Assembly: GCA_026315105.1 (NCBI GenBank)
Contig: CM048755.1
Span: 211,160,333 to 211,224,332 of the forward strand
Source: Locusta migratoria
Taxonomy: Eukaryota > Arthropoda > Insecta > Orthoptera > Acrididae
Length of the DNA: 64,000 nt
Reading direction: 5' to 3'
Made by a program: the position numbers and the translations under genes. Below are positions 10,681 to 23,037 of this stretch, piece by piece. Each line of letters opens with the position of its first letter. Position 1 is the stretch's first letter. The notes beneath the pieces are model-generated. The model made no database searches. It was not told the DNA's origin and saw only the letters and a list, made by a program, of their open reading frames with translations.

Positions 10681-12267
10681 GACCTCAAAGATAGGTCACA
10701 GCCATCTAATTTAACACTTCATAAATGTAATGCCTAATATCAAAATTATCAGTTGTGCAAACCAGTATGTACTCTTATGATCATTAAAATTGCAACAGCT
10801 TTCAATCTAAGTTTCTCTTCAGAGTCTGCACATATGCATACTTCCATTATGATTATATAGATGAAACCTTGTTGTTACTGGGTGAATAATTATCTGTACA
10901 CCTTCCTCTGCTGCTTCACCTATGGAAATTGTGACAATGGTCATTGTGATAACAGTTCAGGAGGCTGCAGACATCGTTGCACTGTCTGTGTGGATACTTT
11001 TCTTGCTGTAAAAGATCACATTTTCTGAGTCAAGATGTACAGTGGGGCCGTACAGTCTTGTTAGGCGGAACGAAATACTTCTGTGCTCTTTGTTGCTATT
11101 GGGTTGGGAGTGCTGAGATCATGCATGACATTGAGGATAGCCTCCTGATTCTTTCCTATCACAGTCCCGACCAATACAAGCAATGATATCACAAAACAAT
11201 AAGCAAGAGTCTCGATTGATGTTGTTACTGTCATATTCCAGCAAATACTGGTAGACATTTCTCATTCTTACAACAACATATCTTCTCACAAATAACAAAC
11301 ATGTAAATGTCATGTATGATTGGTAAACCAACTGCATAACCTGCCCTTATGTACTAGATGGAGCTACTTGCTTTATGTTGCATATCTGTACTCTAATAAT
11401 CCATATTTTTGGTTTTTGCCAAATGTAGGTATTTTGGTACACCCTATGATCTCAGATATGCGTGTCAGGCACTCTCAATTTAACTGGAGTCAAATGTGCT
11501 GAAAATGTATGTATCTGCAATTCTGGTGGCTGACAGCCAGTACTGTGGGACATCCCAGTCATATAACTTTCTGAACATGCGATACTCAGTTCAAGATTAT
11601 TTAACCATAAAGCAAAACAGTTTAGTACTGCTGGTTGTGAAAAATATTATAAAGAAAGTTCATTTAGTTATTGTAAATATAAACAACAAACTCAATTGCA
11701 TTTAATCTACACCTTTTTATAGGAGTTACAATGAAGTTTACAACTAACAATTGCAAACAAAATGTGGTAAACTGTAAATGGCTGCAGTTTATTTATGAGG
11801 TGAACTACTCATCAACTAGTGACAGTTACAAAAGATTTGCTGTGAAAATGACAGCTAAAGACAAGATAAAAGATTTCAGTTGCTGTATCTTGTTAACATA
11901 GGATGTCTCATTAGATCTGGAACATATCAGACAGCATTTGTCATTCTTTGGTAAATAGTATTCAAATATACATATAGAGCCACATCTGTCTTTTAAATTT
12001 GATCTTTTCAAAACACTACTTCTCTTTGTAACTTAATCTAATATTAATTTGAAATATTTAAACATTTCAACAATTTCAGGGCATTGAAGTAATCCAATGT
12101 CAAACCATGCCTGTTATTTTGGTAATGTCTGAAAAGAACAGACACCATATCAATAATTGTTAATCTAATATTTTTGCATCCTGTATCTGAACTACCCAGT
12201 AACCCTTTATAGAAAGTGGGAATAATTGGTAAGATATGAGATACGAGGACTGAATAAAATGTCGAAG
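10681..12267. other. Intronic sequence, nothing recognised
   Basis: No motif or repeat family recognised. Several short frames on both strands overlap here, which is typical of non-coding sequence. Confidence 0.45.
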
Positions 12268-12540
12268 TTAGAATGAATTTCCTCTCTGCAACAAACTGTG
12301 CACCGATTTGAAACTATGTGATGGACTGGGTCATGAACTACCGACATTTGCCTTTTGTAGTCAAGTAATCTGCGGACTGAACTATCTAAGAATAATTCAC
12401 AGCTTACTCTCACAGCTTCACTTATGCCGGTACCACATCTCTACCTACTCTGTACAGTATCTGCCTACAAACAACATAAGTCCCAGGTCTAGGATCTGAT
12501 CCATACATGCAGTTTTAATCTGCAGGGAAGTTTCACAGTG
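12268..12540 (-). repeat. tRNA-derived repeat (SINE-like), degraded
   Basis: The stretch runs from TTCCTCTCTGCAACAAACTGTGC to GCAGTTTTAATCTGCAGGGAAGTTTCAC. The ends and the interior match a repeat I recognise from orthopteran genomes, in which the interior read in reverse is tRNA-like; here the interior is GAACTACCGACATTTGCCTTT...TCAAGTAATCTG. The B-box-like part is damaged. Assignment is from memory of the family. Confidence 0.5.
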
Positions 12541-13299
12541 ATCAAGGCTTTGAAAGTAAGTCAGTTAAAGATTACAATTTACTGTCCATTATATTGCAGT
12601 AACAATACATACAAATCAGACAGCCCCGTTTACTTCTTCCTGCTGTGATTGCTGTCTCATGAGGTGAAAATTCCTCACATTTAATTTGACCTGCAGTTTT
12701 TGTATGTTTCTTAAAAAGTACTTTATTTTTTGTAGTGTGCATTTAAAGTCCTTTTTCTAATTTAGGGTCTTCATAAATCCTTATTTTTGATGTGACAATT
12801 GCATTCAAACAAAAAAAAAAAAAAAAAAAAAAAATTGATCCACTTGTCAAAGTTAAAAAGGTGAATTATGGGTCAAAAGCCGAAGCAGTGATGAGAGTCG
12901 CTCAGTACCTGTGTTATGTGTAGGGCGAGAGGATTTCAGCTGCCTACAGCTGACGAACCTTCATAGGTTGTGGAATAGACAAGGATCATTTCTTACTGCT
13001 CATTGTCTAATGAACTAAGGAAAAAAGGCTCACGAAAAGAAAGCAAAAGTCCAGTGTTATACAGCCAGATAAAGGGAGAAACTGATGAACTTTTATGATT
13101 TACTGTTTCTTACATGAACTTTGGATTTTTAATTTTTTATTTTTTAGTGCTTATAACTTTTTTGTATTGACAATTCCTTGTCAGTTTCATCAAAATCCAC
13201 ACATTTGCAATTACTTTTAATATGTTATTGTATTATAGGAGCACCATAAAATCTGACATCATTATTTTAACTGCCTTAACAAGAATAGTGCCTTACCAT
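12541..13299. other. Intronic sequence with a poly(A) tract
   Basis: A run of about 24 A at 12810-12834 could be a retroposon tail, but no recognisable body precedes it. Nothing else is recognised. Confidence 0.5.
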
Positions 13300-13540
13300 T
13301 GAGCCATAAAGCCACCTTTGGCCTGACAACACTGGGCTCATATTCAGAAGCCTACCTCTGGCCATCTTGATTTTGATTTTTTGTGATTTCTGTAAAACAC
13401 TCCAGGTAAAGGTCAGGAAGATTCCTTTCAAAGGATACAGCCAATTTCCTACCAATCCAATTGTGTTCTCTATCTCTAATAACCACAAAGTTGATGAGGT
13501 ATTGAACTCTAATCTTCCTTTCTTCTTTGGCTGAGGCAGC
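13300..13540 (+). repeat. SINE family 3
   Basis: The segment CTGGCCATCTTGATTTTGATTTTTTGTGATTTCTG, the CAGGAAGATTCCTTTCAAAGGATACAGCC block and the end TATTGAACTCTAATCTTCCTTTC line up with the copies at 41560-41800 and 58525-58700. Family copies start with a tRNA-like head and end in a TTAAAC..TAATCTTCC motif. The head is poorly preserved here. Confidence 0.65.
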
Positions 13541-14790
13541 TGAATGAACAGTCAGGTTTGATACCTGTGAAAACAAACTATTTGAAGCTTTTAAATCTGT
13601 GGTAAAGAAACCATCTGTTGCTTTTATTGCACAGCTTTGGGTGTGGCCCCATGGTGATGGAGATAATGATTTTCTCTTTTTAAACAAATCCACCATCCAT
13701 TGACTATAGCAACATCTTTATGCAATTCTATGTTCTACATCACCTGCAAATTATGTGAAAAGGAAATATGCTTCAGACCATAAATAAACAAGCACATCAA
13801 TAGCATTGCAAAATAAGAAGACATTCTCACATTTCTCATTAATACAAATACTTCTCCAAAATATATTAGCAAACTGGTATGAACTTCACCAAAATTTACT
13901 CTTGCAGCAATGGTGCAAGTCTTGAAAATAATTTATAAGATGTGTTCTGCAACAATTTTGCCCCAGTGTTCTCCAATGCCTTGGTCATGCACAGTTGAAA
14001 TATTAAGATTATACTAGTGTGATTCTGTAGTTATTACAGCAGAAAATATGGAATACATCTTGTTAAATTGCAACAAAATACACCCTTCTTTGTGTCATTT
14101 TCAAGTTGTCAATTTCTCAAACTTCTCCAGTGAGAGTAGTAAGTGAAGGGGCATAGAGATGATGATACTGTCAGGTAGTGGTGTCATATTATGTAGTTAG
14201 TTAATAAACAAAACTCGGTACCAATTTATTAAGACATTTGTGACAATACTACACTGTTATCTGAAAGGAGTGGCTTCTTGTGGTTTAGGTTATTTGTGAG
14301 TTCATTAAATCACTTCGTAAACACCAGAATGGTTGATGGTTTCTTTTATTAGAAACTTGCCAATTTTCTTCCTCATCCTTATCCAACTGATCTTTTCTGT
14401 GTCTCTAATGGCCTTGGTGTTAACAAGGCATTAGTTATAACTTTCCATCCATTTTGTATCTATCAAAGTGCCTTAATGGATAATAAATGCTATCAAATAA
14501 AATATGCTGCCTGACCAAAATACCAAGGACAGGTATCATTATAACTTCATACACCATCATCAGGTACGTAAATAATAAGAGTTACTAATATGTGTAACAT
14601 GTAAATGGACATGTGAGTGCATTAGTGTTTTTGATGTTTTGTGTTCTTACAGATCCATTATGTCAGGTTTTGAGTGATCACTGGGAAATATTTGTGTGTG
14701 ATAGCATTATCAGCTACTAATAAAGAGTTTGAATGAGATTTCATTGTGGATCTTCATTCGACCATCTGGTTGAATTGTGCAGTATGAAGT
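13541..14790. other. Intronic sequence, nothing recognised
   Basis: AT-rich sequence with no identifiable gene or repeat family. Confidence 0.45.
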
Positions 14791-15440
14791 TATGTGGCCC
14801 AAAATTGTTCATTAAGCACATTGTGCCTATCATCCTTCACCATTGGTAGAAGCCTAGTAGCAGCTGGACTAACTTACCATCCCAAGTTGTAAGCAGTCAC
14901 TAGCACCATAATGTAAAGTTTTGCTTGGAGTGGTACATGATTGGGAAGCGTGGACTGTTGATGAATGATGTAACATTGTGTTCATTGAAGAATTGCACTG
15001 TTGCATTGTCCTGGATAACTATTTTTGGTGAATATGGTAGCAACCAGCAAAGTGTCCCTCCATTCTTCTTTTTTTTTATGGGGGTGGGGGGGGGGGGTCC
15101 CATTTGGCATAACACCAGGTCATGGTGTGTACCTTTAATGCTACAGTATCTTAATGTCCATTTTCAACATGACAGTGCTCATTCACATGTGGCCTGTGTT
15201 TTTATGGATTGTCTGTGTGATGTTGACGTGGCTAGCAACGTCCCCACATCTGCCATTGATACAAAATGTGGGACCAGATTAAGCACTGACTCCTTTCCAG
15301 TGTCAGATTGTAGAATATGAAAGACCAATTACAAGAGTCATGGGCCCACTTGTTTCAGGAGAGAGTACTGCAAAATGGGATACATCAAAAATTAAAGGAT
15401 ATGGAAGGTCTGGCCCTTTGACATTTATCATTTGTTATTT
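14791..15440 (+). pseudogene. Tc1-like transposase remnant
   Basis: The + strand near 15150-15320 reads VHFQHDSAHSHVACVFMDCL, parallel to the FQ.DNA.PH.A....FL block around the second catalytic Asp of Tc1 transposases, followed by a degenerate SAIDTKCGTRLS region. The preceding part includes a G-rich run at 15080-15097. Only the core of the catalytic domain is readable and frames are disrupted. Confidence 0.5.
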
Positions 15441-16324
15441 TGGACACTGGACAACAATTTACATATATTTGATCCCTCCCCTTTTTAAAAAAGATACCAC
15501 CAAGCACAGTATTTAATATAAGGTTAATTCACTAAAATGAAAATTATTGAATTCAATGGCTGGGAACTTTAATTAAACAATAAATAATAAATGAGCTTCA
15601 AATGTATCAGATAATAACGTCAATGGCTTAGAATGAACATTACATCAGTAGCAAAGGTCTAAGTTAGTGCATAAGAGTAGATTAGATATTGTGGTGATAC
15701 AATATTGTTTAAAAAGGAGAAACACAAAAGTCTTAAGAAGGTAAAGATAAATTTAAAATCACAAACCAAAAGATAACTTAAGGAAGGTAGTTTACAAACA
15801 GACCAGTAATAATGTTTCAGCTCCCAATCAATTTATCAATATAAACCCTAATTAATAAGATTTTACATATGAACATAAAAGAATAATAATAATAATAAAC
15901 TTTGGAGCAGCACTCCTGATGATAAACATGAGGCACCCTCTACAGTTTGTTCTTGCAATCGCACTGTCTCATGCATGCAGCCCCAAACATACCACGAAAC
16001 CCAGGCCTCTGGCAACAGAGCATGAAACCAGATCTGACTCTCACCAATTTCAGACTGAAAGGGATGGAATGCAGCCTACTGGAAATGTTATCAACAATGT
16101 AAGATGGAAATGGGAATGCACACGTCGCAACCAAAGAAGCTGAACCAACAAGATTTGGGGGCGAAGGTGGGGGAGGAACTTACAGCAAAAATGTTTTCCG
16201 TTTAGCAGAGGGCCACACACCGTACAATCAAATCCTTAAGAATTGTGGCTGTCAGCACAACATTAGAAGTAATAATATTGCACAATTTCTCTACTGAAAT
16301 GACTACTTAGTACTGAATAGATGC
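15441..16324. other. Intronic sequence, nothing recognised
   Basis: Contains an AAT microsatellite at about 15883-15899. No coding region supported. Confidence 0.45.
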
Positions 16325-17578
16325 AACGACATGAGAGTACATCTACATCTAGGTAAATACACTTGGTACGGCTCCCACAATGCGCAATAATACTCCAAAA
16401 TAGGATGCACATTTCTGGTGTACTCAGTTTCTTTAGTACAACTGTTCAATCTTCTAAGTGTTCTGCCAATGAAACATAGTGTTTGGTTCACTTTCCTTAC
16501 AATATTTTCTGTGTGTTCTTTCCAATTATAAAGTTGTTCATAATTGTTACTCTTAGGTATTTAGTTGAATTTACGGCCTGTAGTTTTGACTGATTTATCG
16601 TGTATATTAAGTTTAACGAGCTTCTTTTAGTGGTCATATGGATGACATCACACTTCTCATTATCAAGGGTCAATTGCATTTTTGGGCCATGCAGATATCT
16701 AAATCATTTTGCAATTTCTATTGATCTTCTGGTGACTTTACTAAACAATAAGTGATAGCATCATCCACGAACAACCTAACAGAGCTACTCAGATTGTCTC
16801 CTAAATCGTTCATAAAAATAAGGAACAGTAGGGCTTCCTATAACACTTCCCTGGAGAATGCCAGATATTACTTCAGTTCTACTCTGACATTCTGTCAATT
16901 ACAATGTACTGTGTCCTTTCTGTCAGGAAATCACAATTCCAGTCACACAATTGTGGCATATTCCGTAAGCATGCTGTTTGATTAGAAGATGCTTGTGAGG
17001 TACAGTGTCGAAAGCCTTCCAGCAATCTAGAAATACAGAATCTATTTGACATCCCTTGTCGATAGTACTCATCACATCATGTGAGTAAAGAGCACAAGAA
17101 TGATATTTTCTGAATCCTTCTTGACTATGGGTCAATAGGCAGTTCTCTTTGAGGTAGTTCATAATATTTGAGGAAACTATATGTTCTAAAATCCTGCTGC
17201 AAACTGACGTCAGTGATATAGGCCTGTAATTTTGTGGGTCACTCCTATTGCCTTTCTTGAATATTGGTGTAATGTGCAACTTTCCAGTATTTGGGTATGG
17301 AATGTTCACTGTGCGATTGGTTGTATATGATAACTAGGTATTGGGCTATTGCATCAGCATACTCTGAAAGGAAACTAATTGGTATACAATTCGGACCGAG
17401 AGACTTACTTTTGTTATGCATGCTGGCAGCTGTTCTTGATAAGAATTCTGGTGTATTTGCTTCTTCTTCTTTTGTGAAGGAATTTCGGAAGGCTGTGATA
17501 AGCAATTCAGCTTTAGTGGTACTGTCATCTGTAGCATCACCATTACTATCCCATAGTGAAGGAATTGGCATAACCATA
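16325..17578 (-). mobile_element. CR1-like LINE (RT region to 3' end), left part, split by a transposon
   Basis: Minus-strand reading from 17577 gives SLWDSNGDATDDSTTKAELL, then SKSLGPNCIPISFL, ISLTSVCSRILEHIVSSNIM, FLDCWKAFDTVPHKHLL and, across a frame change near 16760, VRLFVDDAITY. These are consecutive reverse transcriptase motifs; FVDD is the catalytic box. The 3' tail GTAGATGTAC lies at about 16340. It aligns throughout with the ORF2 of the copy at 48991-53227. The part upstream of SLWDSNG continues on the far side of the Merlin-like element, at 21116-21385. Frame changes make the copy dead. Confidence 0.85.
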
Positions 17579-19517
17579 GATGGCGATACGACCTATCGGC
17601 TTTGACCCATGACGTCATCAACATGATGAAAATGATGCATGTCACATGTAGTCAATATGGCTATCAAAACAACCACCCAAGAGGGGGGGGGGCGATCACA
17701 TGAACATATAAACACGCGAAAATTCACGAAACGCCAAAAAATGACACTAACGGGACCAGTGCAGGGACATTCTAAGCGGTAAACGAAACAAAAGGGAGGG
17801 GGGCGGAACAAAGTATAAAAATGCATTACACAAAAAAAAAAAAAAAAAAAAGTATTGAATACTTCAGTTGAGTTATACCTCAAATGAAGCATACAATACA
17901 TAACCCCAAAATGATGAAAAACTGACAAAAAAACTTATCTTAACACTACAATTTATCTATACGTTACACTAATCAAACAATACCCAACTTTTGTGTCTCA
18001 TTTCCGCCGGTTGTCCTGGGTGTCGGTGGCCGAGTAGAGAGAGACCGACACAGGGAAATAGGATGCACGCGTGTGCGGGTACAGTGTCTGAGGTGACCAG
18101 TCAGTGGGACAGCAGAAACTAGAAACACTAAGCTAGATTAGTTCAACATATATATTTCGAAGAAAGATTACAATACTTATCTTTCATAAGTTTCATGACT
18201 GCAGAACGCTGATACATTAACTATGTAGAGGCCTGCCTACTGATGAGAGTCCTAATCGGTGCCTGTCCTAATCCCAAGTCTTAACTGGTGCCTATCTGAT
18301 TCCCAAGTGGCCGATTGAGTTCAGTGGTGGCCATGAGCAGAGTTGCAGCAGAGGGCATTCGTGGCTGACGTCGTAAGAACGACGCGCCATGCGTGCATGG
18401 CGGCGCGCGGCGAAGGTTCGTGGCGTGCACTTCAGACTTGCGCGACACCACACCAACAACCCCCAAAACGACGAAAAACCTTCAAAAATTGTATCCCACA
18501 CTTCAGTTAAGCTATAGTATACCTCAAATTAAGTATACGATACAGGACAACCTCGACCCCGGCCTACGGAACAAATCCCTCTTCAGCGTAGCCCAAGGTC
18601 TACGTGGCAATACTGAAACACACGATAGAACCCTTGGGCTTTCACTGAAACTGGCAAAATTCATAACTTTCCTCATCGGTTCCAGGAGATAATGTTGCCA
18701 TAAATGGTCAATTTCGATAAGACTCGAGAATAGATCATCATCACACTTAAGTCTTCATATTGGTACGCCGGCAAGCGATGATGTCAGTATGACATGGCGG
18801 AACAGCTTATTTCACGTTTCATAAATAAATTTGTAATGAAACATGTGGTATTCCCAACATTAGCATTCAACCAAGAACTACAAAAACTCATGGGCAACAG
18901 ACTCAAGGTTTAGTCAAATAATCTGTGATTATCATCGTAAATTACAGATCACAACAACAGAATATACCATTCATCACACGTCTCAGCCCAAAAATCCGGG
19001 CCTTCGGCACTCACTTGTGTGGGGAGGGGGATCTCATTCAACCTATACCTTATTACCAGAGTGAAGTTAGAGATCACTTTTTAAACACAGTCTTAATCTA
19101 TGCCCTCCTTGTAAACGAAATATCGTATTTAACTCGGATGTGACGTCATTTGTCAAAGCCAACACATCCCATCCTTCAGTTTGCCCCCTCACATATGAAC
19201 AACAAAATGAAAGCCAAAAAGCATTAAATGCTTCACTCCACAATAACAATACCACAAACAATAACAAAATTTAAAAATTACTCACCAAAAATAAATTCCA
19301 TATCTCCTTCCATCGAGGTTGCCGCCCCCCCCCCCCCAAAAAACACACACAAATAAATAAATAAAAAAAAAAAATAAAAAAAAATTCTCCACCCAACCCC
19401 GCCTACCCAGTCACCCCCAAACCACAACCTACCCTCCCACCACCATCTCCCAGCCCTCCTTCCCACACCACCACCATCCGCCTCAATCCTACTCCCCCAC
19501 CCCATGACCCCCTTCAA

Positions 19518-19764
19518 GTCCGCTTCCGTAGTCTAATGGACATCGTGATGGGTTACCATGCAGGGGGCCCGGGTTCGATTCCCGGTCGGGTTGGAAATTT
19601 TCTCCAACCGGGGACTGGGTGTTGTGTCGTCCTCATCATCATTTCATCATCATTGACACGCAAGTCGCCGAAGTGGCGTCAGATAAAAAGACTTGCACCA
19701 GGCAGGCTGAACACAACCCCAGTTGGGGTCTAACGGTCATTAATGCCACACGATCATCATCATC
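19518..19764 (+). repeat. SINE family 1 (tRNA-derived), near full length
   Basis: The head reads TAGTCTAATGG (A-box-like) and GGTTCGATTCC (B-box) with tRNA spacing, followed by a body with CGCCGAAGTGGCGTCAG and GCAGGCTGAACACAACCCC, and a short ATC-repeat tail. It is flanked by ACCCCCTTCAA (19507-19517) and ACCCCATTCAA (19765-19775), a target duplication with 10 of 11 matches. It is a retroposon, not a tRNA gene, since the tRNA-like region continues into the shared SINE body. Confidence 0.88.
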
Positions 19765-19899
19765 ACCCCATTCAAAACCCACCATCCATTTTCCAATCAA
19801 CAACGCCCCCCTCCCCCCCCCCACACACACACAACCAACACCCACCCCTCCACCCAAAAACAATCTCAACTCCACTCCTTCGGACGATACAGCTTTCCC

Positions 19900-20975
19900 A
19901 CAGCCCTTAAAAAAACACTGAAACACGCAAGAACCCTCAGTGACGCTCTTCTGCCAACAGTACTCATCAAGATGAGCCTGCAAGGTATAAGAGCGCCTCT
20001 TCCCCCTCCCCACAACATGTTTAACTGCCCCCCCCCCAAACCCCCTTTATAGTGTTAGTGCAAGCCCCAGTGGAATAGTTTCTGAATTCTATTCTATGAT
20101 TAACTGTCAAATGATCATAACCCTTCTTCCCCAACCCCTTATAAGACGAAAAACAACCTGACATTATAGTTGACCCCATTTTGATAAACTCCTCGATTAA
20201 CCCCACCAAAATCCTATTTGTCCTATTTTCCGCCACCATCAATACCACCTCAGAGCCCCCACTCCCCGAAACAACTGCCCCCCAAACCCACAACCCAATG
20301 TGTGACGCACCCCTCCCATACTTCCTCTTCCCAAAACACAACTTGTCAATCTCTACAACCACCCCTGATCCCCCCCAAACTACCCCTGTAAAAAATAAAC
20401 TCAGAACATCATACTTCCCGACAAAACAAAAACCGATCAATAATCATTTTCGCAGTCACATCAGTCTCATGTGCACAATATTCTACACTCGCTCGATGAC
20501 AAAAAAAAAAAAAGAAGTAAGCTATAAAAACAATCTCTTGCAGGGCCAACCTTGACTTCTCGAACCACATGCCCTTTCTTATGGATCGCCACACATTATC
20601 TCTCGCACACCTCCACATGAAATGCTCTCTTGTGCGTGTTGCCAAAATTTTTGTCAATTTTATGTTCTCCCTGCAACCTGAACACTTGACCACTTCGGCA
20701 ATCAGCCCAAACAATTGTAAAATTTTTATGGTACTCATCACGTCATCACCCATTGCCGAATTCAATGAAAGTATAGTAAATTTCTTCGATAAATCCATTC
20801 TATCAAAAATAAACCAATAAAATGAACAACAGTTAGAAACTAAAAAATAAATCACAAAAATACCAAAACTAACACTTATTACCACATTCACTTCCAAGCT
20901 CCAAAAACACAAACACTGTACAACTTGATAAGCACAAATAACCAGTACAACCACATACGAACACAAACCATTCAA
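19900..20975 (-). pseudogene. ISXO2-like (Merlin) transposase, inactivated
   Basis: On the minus strand the N-terminal zinc-ribbon region reads LFGLIAEVVKCSGCRENIKL and later WRCARDNVWRSIRKGMWFEK (about 20770-20570), a typical C..C..WRC..C pattern in which the last Cys is lost. After a frame change near 20420 the DDE domain reads VVEIDKLCFGKRKYGRG, with the first catalytic Asp present, then GSTIMSGCFSSYKG, DHLTVNHRIEF and TGACTNTIKGVWG. In the family the second catalytic Asp is in the SDC motif and the Glu in TNTIEG; here they read SGC and TIKG, so both are changed. A second frame change near 20020 leads to LQAHLDEYCWQKS, the usual C-terminal block. Non-functional. Confidence 0.85.
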
Positions 20976-21115
20976 ATTCCATGAAAAGACGGCGCAACAA
21001 CATAATTACGCCATCTACAACCACGCACGTGTCTCAAAACTACCGCGTAGTGATGACGTCACACACAACACCACACCGAAGTTGTGGGTCAAAGCTGACG
21101 GGTTGTATCGCCATC

Positions 21116-21385
21116 TACACGTGAACCAAGCTATTGATTGTATTCTACCACTAGTATACTTTACATACAACCAGAATTTCTTAGAATTCTGTACCAAATT
21201 ATGTGAAAGTATTTCGTTGTGGAATTTATTACAAGCTTCTCGCATTGAAGTTCGAGCAAAGTTTCGAATTTCTATAAAAGACTGCCCGTCTTGAGGATGT
21301 TGTGTCCACTTAAATTTGGCATACTGATTTCTTTGCTTTTGCAAGAGTGACCTAACCTGTTTGTGTACCACAGTGGGTCAGACTC
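21116..21385 (-). mobile_element. CR1-like LINE, right part of the split copy
   Basis: Minus-strand reading gives VRSLLQKQRNQYAKFKWT, EIRNFARTSMREACNKFHNE, and NSKKFWLYVKYTSG. This aligns with KLLRKQRLLHSRFKKE, EIRASIKRSMREAYNNYHSD and NPRKFWSYVKSISG of the copy at 48991-53227, in the linker between endonuclease and reverse transcriptase. It joins to SLWDSNG at 17577 across the inserted transposon. Confidence 0.85.
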
Positions 21386-22692
21386 CTCTAACTAGGTAAC
21401 TAGAGAATCACTAAACAAATCACGTTAATAACACCAAAATCTTGCTAGCATAAGATTACTCCCACACAATAATTAGTTGCAACGACACGAAAGGCTACAA
21501 ACCAGACACCTGGAATTTCCACCAATCAAACCTTAACAAGCGAGAGAGACTGATATTTACAAATTACGCCCACACCCTAAATACTGCAGAACAGGTAATA
21601 TTGTCATTTGCACAACATAAGCTTACAACGTGCATGACATCCAGCTCACTGTTACATGCTAACCCAACAATCCCGCAAGAAGACTGAAGTCAACTACTGG
21701 ATGTGTGCTACACCAACAATCAGTCACAGGAGGAGAAAACATACTCACAGCAGTATCTTGATGATGGGAGTACAAAGGAGATACTCAACTTGCGAGATGG
21801 TAAACTGTTCATGTTCTCAAGCATCTCCCATCATAAACACAATTGGTACCAACACATCCTTTCATGCTGAGGAAGACAGTGGCCGCAGTCAGTTTTCCAG
21901 TTCATGCAGGCATCTGCCTTCCTGCAACTTTGACTGCCCTTGCTGTCCTGCTCCCAGCCAAAACACGACTTCCCTACTTACCCTCCAGATTTGCCATACA
22001 CGACAAAGAGATCAGTGATCGAAACCAGAGAGATAACATCGCTGATGGTGGCGAGAGTGGACGTTCTCAACTATCAAAATGATACACTGTGAAAACCTTT
22101 TGCATAAGAAACCAAAATGCGGAAGCGGAGGGAGAACAAGGTACATATGAGCTGCCACAGTTCAAATACATTGGCTTTATGACTCCCTTCCTAACTGAAA
22201 TAATGTATGTGTCCAGGACAGAGGAGACGTGATACTGATGAGTGGGCTCATTCTACGAAGTGCTGTGTAAATTTCACTCGGTTTAATAATCACTGCAATA
22301 ACATTACATGTCATCTCAAAAGTAAAGTTTTATTTTGTTTCCTGCACTCCTTCTGGGTGTTTGGCATTATTATGAGAAAGAGTATGTATATATGTGTGGA
22401 ATTGCAGATGACACTTGTAAAAGCACCACAAAAAAATGAGTTAATGATGAAGTGCTAGGTTCAAATGATCCCTTTTCCAGACTGTGTAAGACAAGGATTG
22501 TAGGAAGAATTGGCTTTGAGAGTAAGACAAATGAGTAAGTCCCTTAAATATGCAACGGTTGCAAGGATAAAATACTCAATTGCACATCAATTGTCCTTGT
22601 TCAGATAACATGTATGTGGGTTGATATTCTTCATCCTTTTGTAATTAAAAACCTTCATTTATTATTTACTGTTATTTACATAGTTGTTTTAA
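21386..22692. other. Intronic sequence, nothing recognised
   Basis: No gene or repeat family was recognised. The frames at 21656-22082 on the + strand overlap each other and show no conserved motif. Confidence 0.45.
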
Positions 22693-23037
22693 GCCCCGAT
22701 TACACTGAAGCGAACACAAGTGCACAAGAATTCGCTCTGGTGCAAACTCTATGCCCGCGGTGTTCAGTCACGTGCGGCTCACGTTCGCAAGTGCTCTCTT
22801 GTGATCAGCTGTGTGTCTGTTTTAAGGTGAACCATCAAAGGAAGTTCGCATCCTCTCCACTTCAGCGCTAGCTTCGGTGACAAGCTGAGTGCTTTTGCCT
22901 TGTGGCAGTGTGCTGTGTTCTCTTCCGTTTGCTCCGGTGTAAATGCTTATTCGCAAGTACAAGCCAATGTGTGTGGGCACAGGCGAATTCCTAGTGAAGA
23001 CACATTCACCTGTATTTGCTTTGGTGTAAACGGGGTG
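22693..23037. mobile_element. Inverted-repeat MITE-like element directly before exon B
   Basis: The ends are inverted: left GCCCCGATTACACTGAAGCG, and the right end read in reverse CACCCCGTTTACACCAAAGC, with further agreement of AA.ACA.GTG. Internally, variants of GCTCCGGTGTAAA recur (about 22731, 22928, 23018), as do TTCGCAAGTG words on both strands. There is no open frame of note, so it is probably a non-autonomous DNA transposon. A clear target duplication was not seen. The right end lies 70 bp before the exon B acceptor. Confidence 0.7.

Larger units (their letters stand above)
17579..21115 (-). mobile_element. Merlin (IS1595/ISXO2-like) DNA transposon, decayed, inserted in a LINE
   Basis: The ends are imperfect inverted repeats starting GATGGCGATAC on both sides; 27 of the first 31 positions agree, including a shared GCTTTGACCCA. 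The TA dinucleotide flanks both ends. Minus-strand coding sequence at 20975-19900 is an ISXO2-like transposase. The element interrupts the LINE whose halves are 16325-17578 and 21116-21385. A SINE at 19518-19764 is nested in it. Long C- and A-rich tracts occupy 19320-19510 and 19790-19860. Two similar 40 bp blocks with the CTTCAGTT..GCTATA/ACCTCAAATTAAG pattern occur at about 17865-17910 and 18500-18545. A region at 18020-18450 might be a separate insertion, but no target duplication was found. Confidence 0.75.

Noticed and set aside
18026..18449. Possible solo LTR beginning TGTCGG and ending CGACA
   Set aside because: No 4-6 bp target duplication and no primer-binding or polypurine context; it may be part of the Merlin-like element.
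19530..19600. Possible functional tRNA gene with good A and B boxes
   Set aside because: The tRNA-like part runs straight into a body shared with 44141-44385 and 3602-3697 and has a target duplication, so it is a SINE.
19900..20975. Horizontal transfer of a bacterial insertion sequence (ISXO2 domain)
   Set aside because: Merlin transposons are the eukaryotic relatives with this domain; eukaryotic inverted termini and decay fit an endogenous element.
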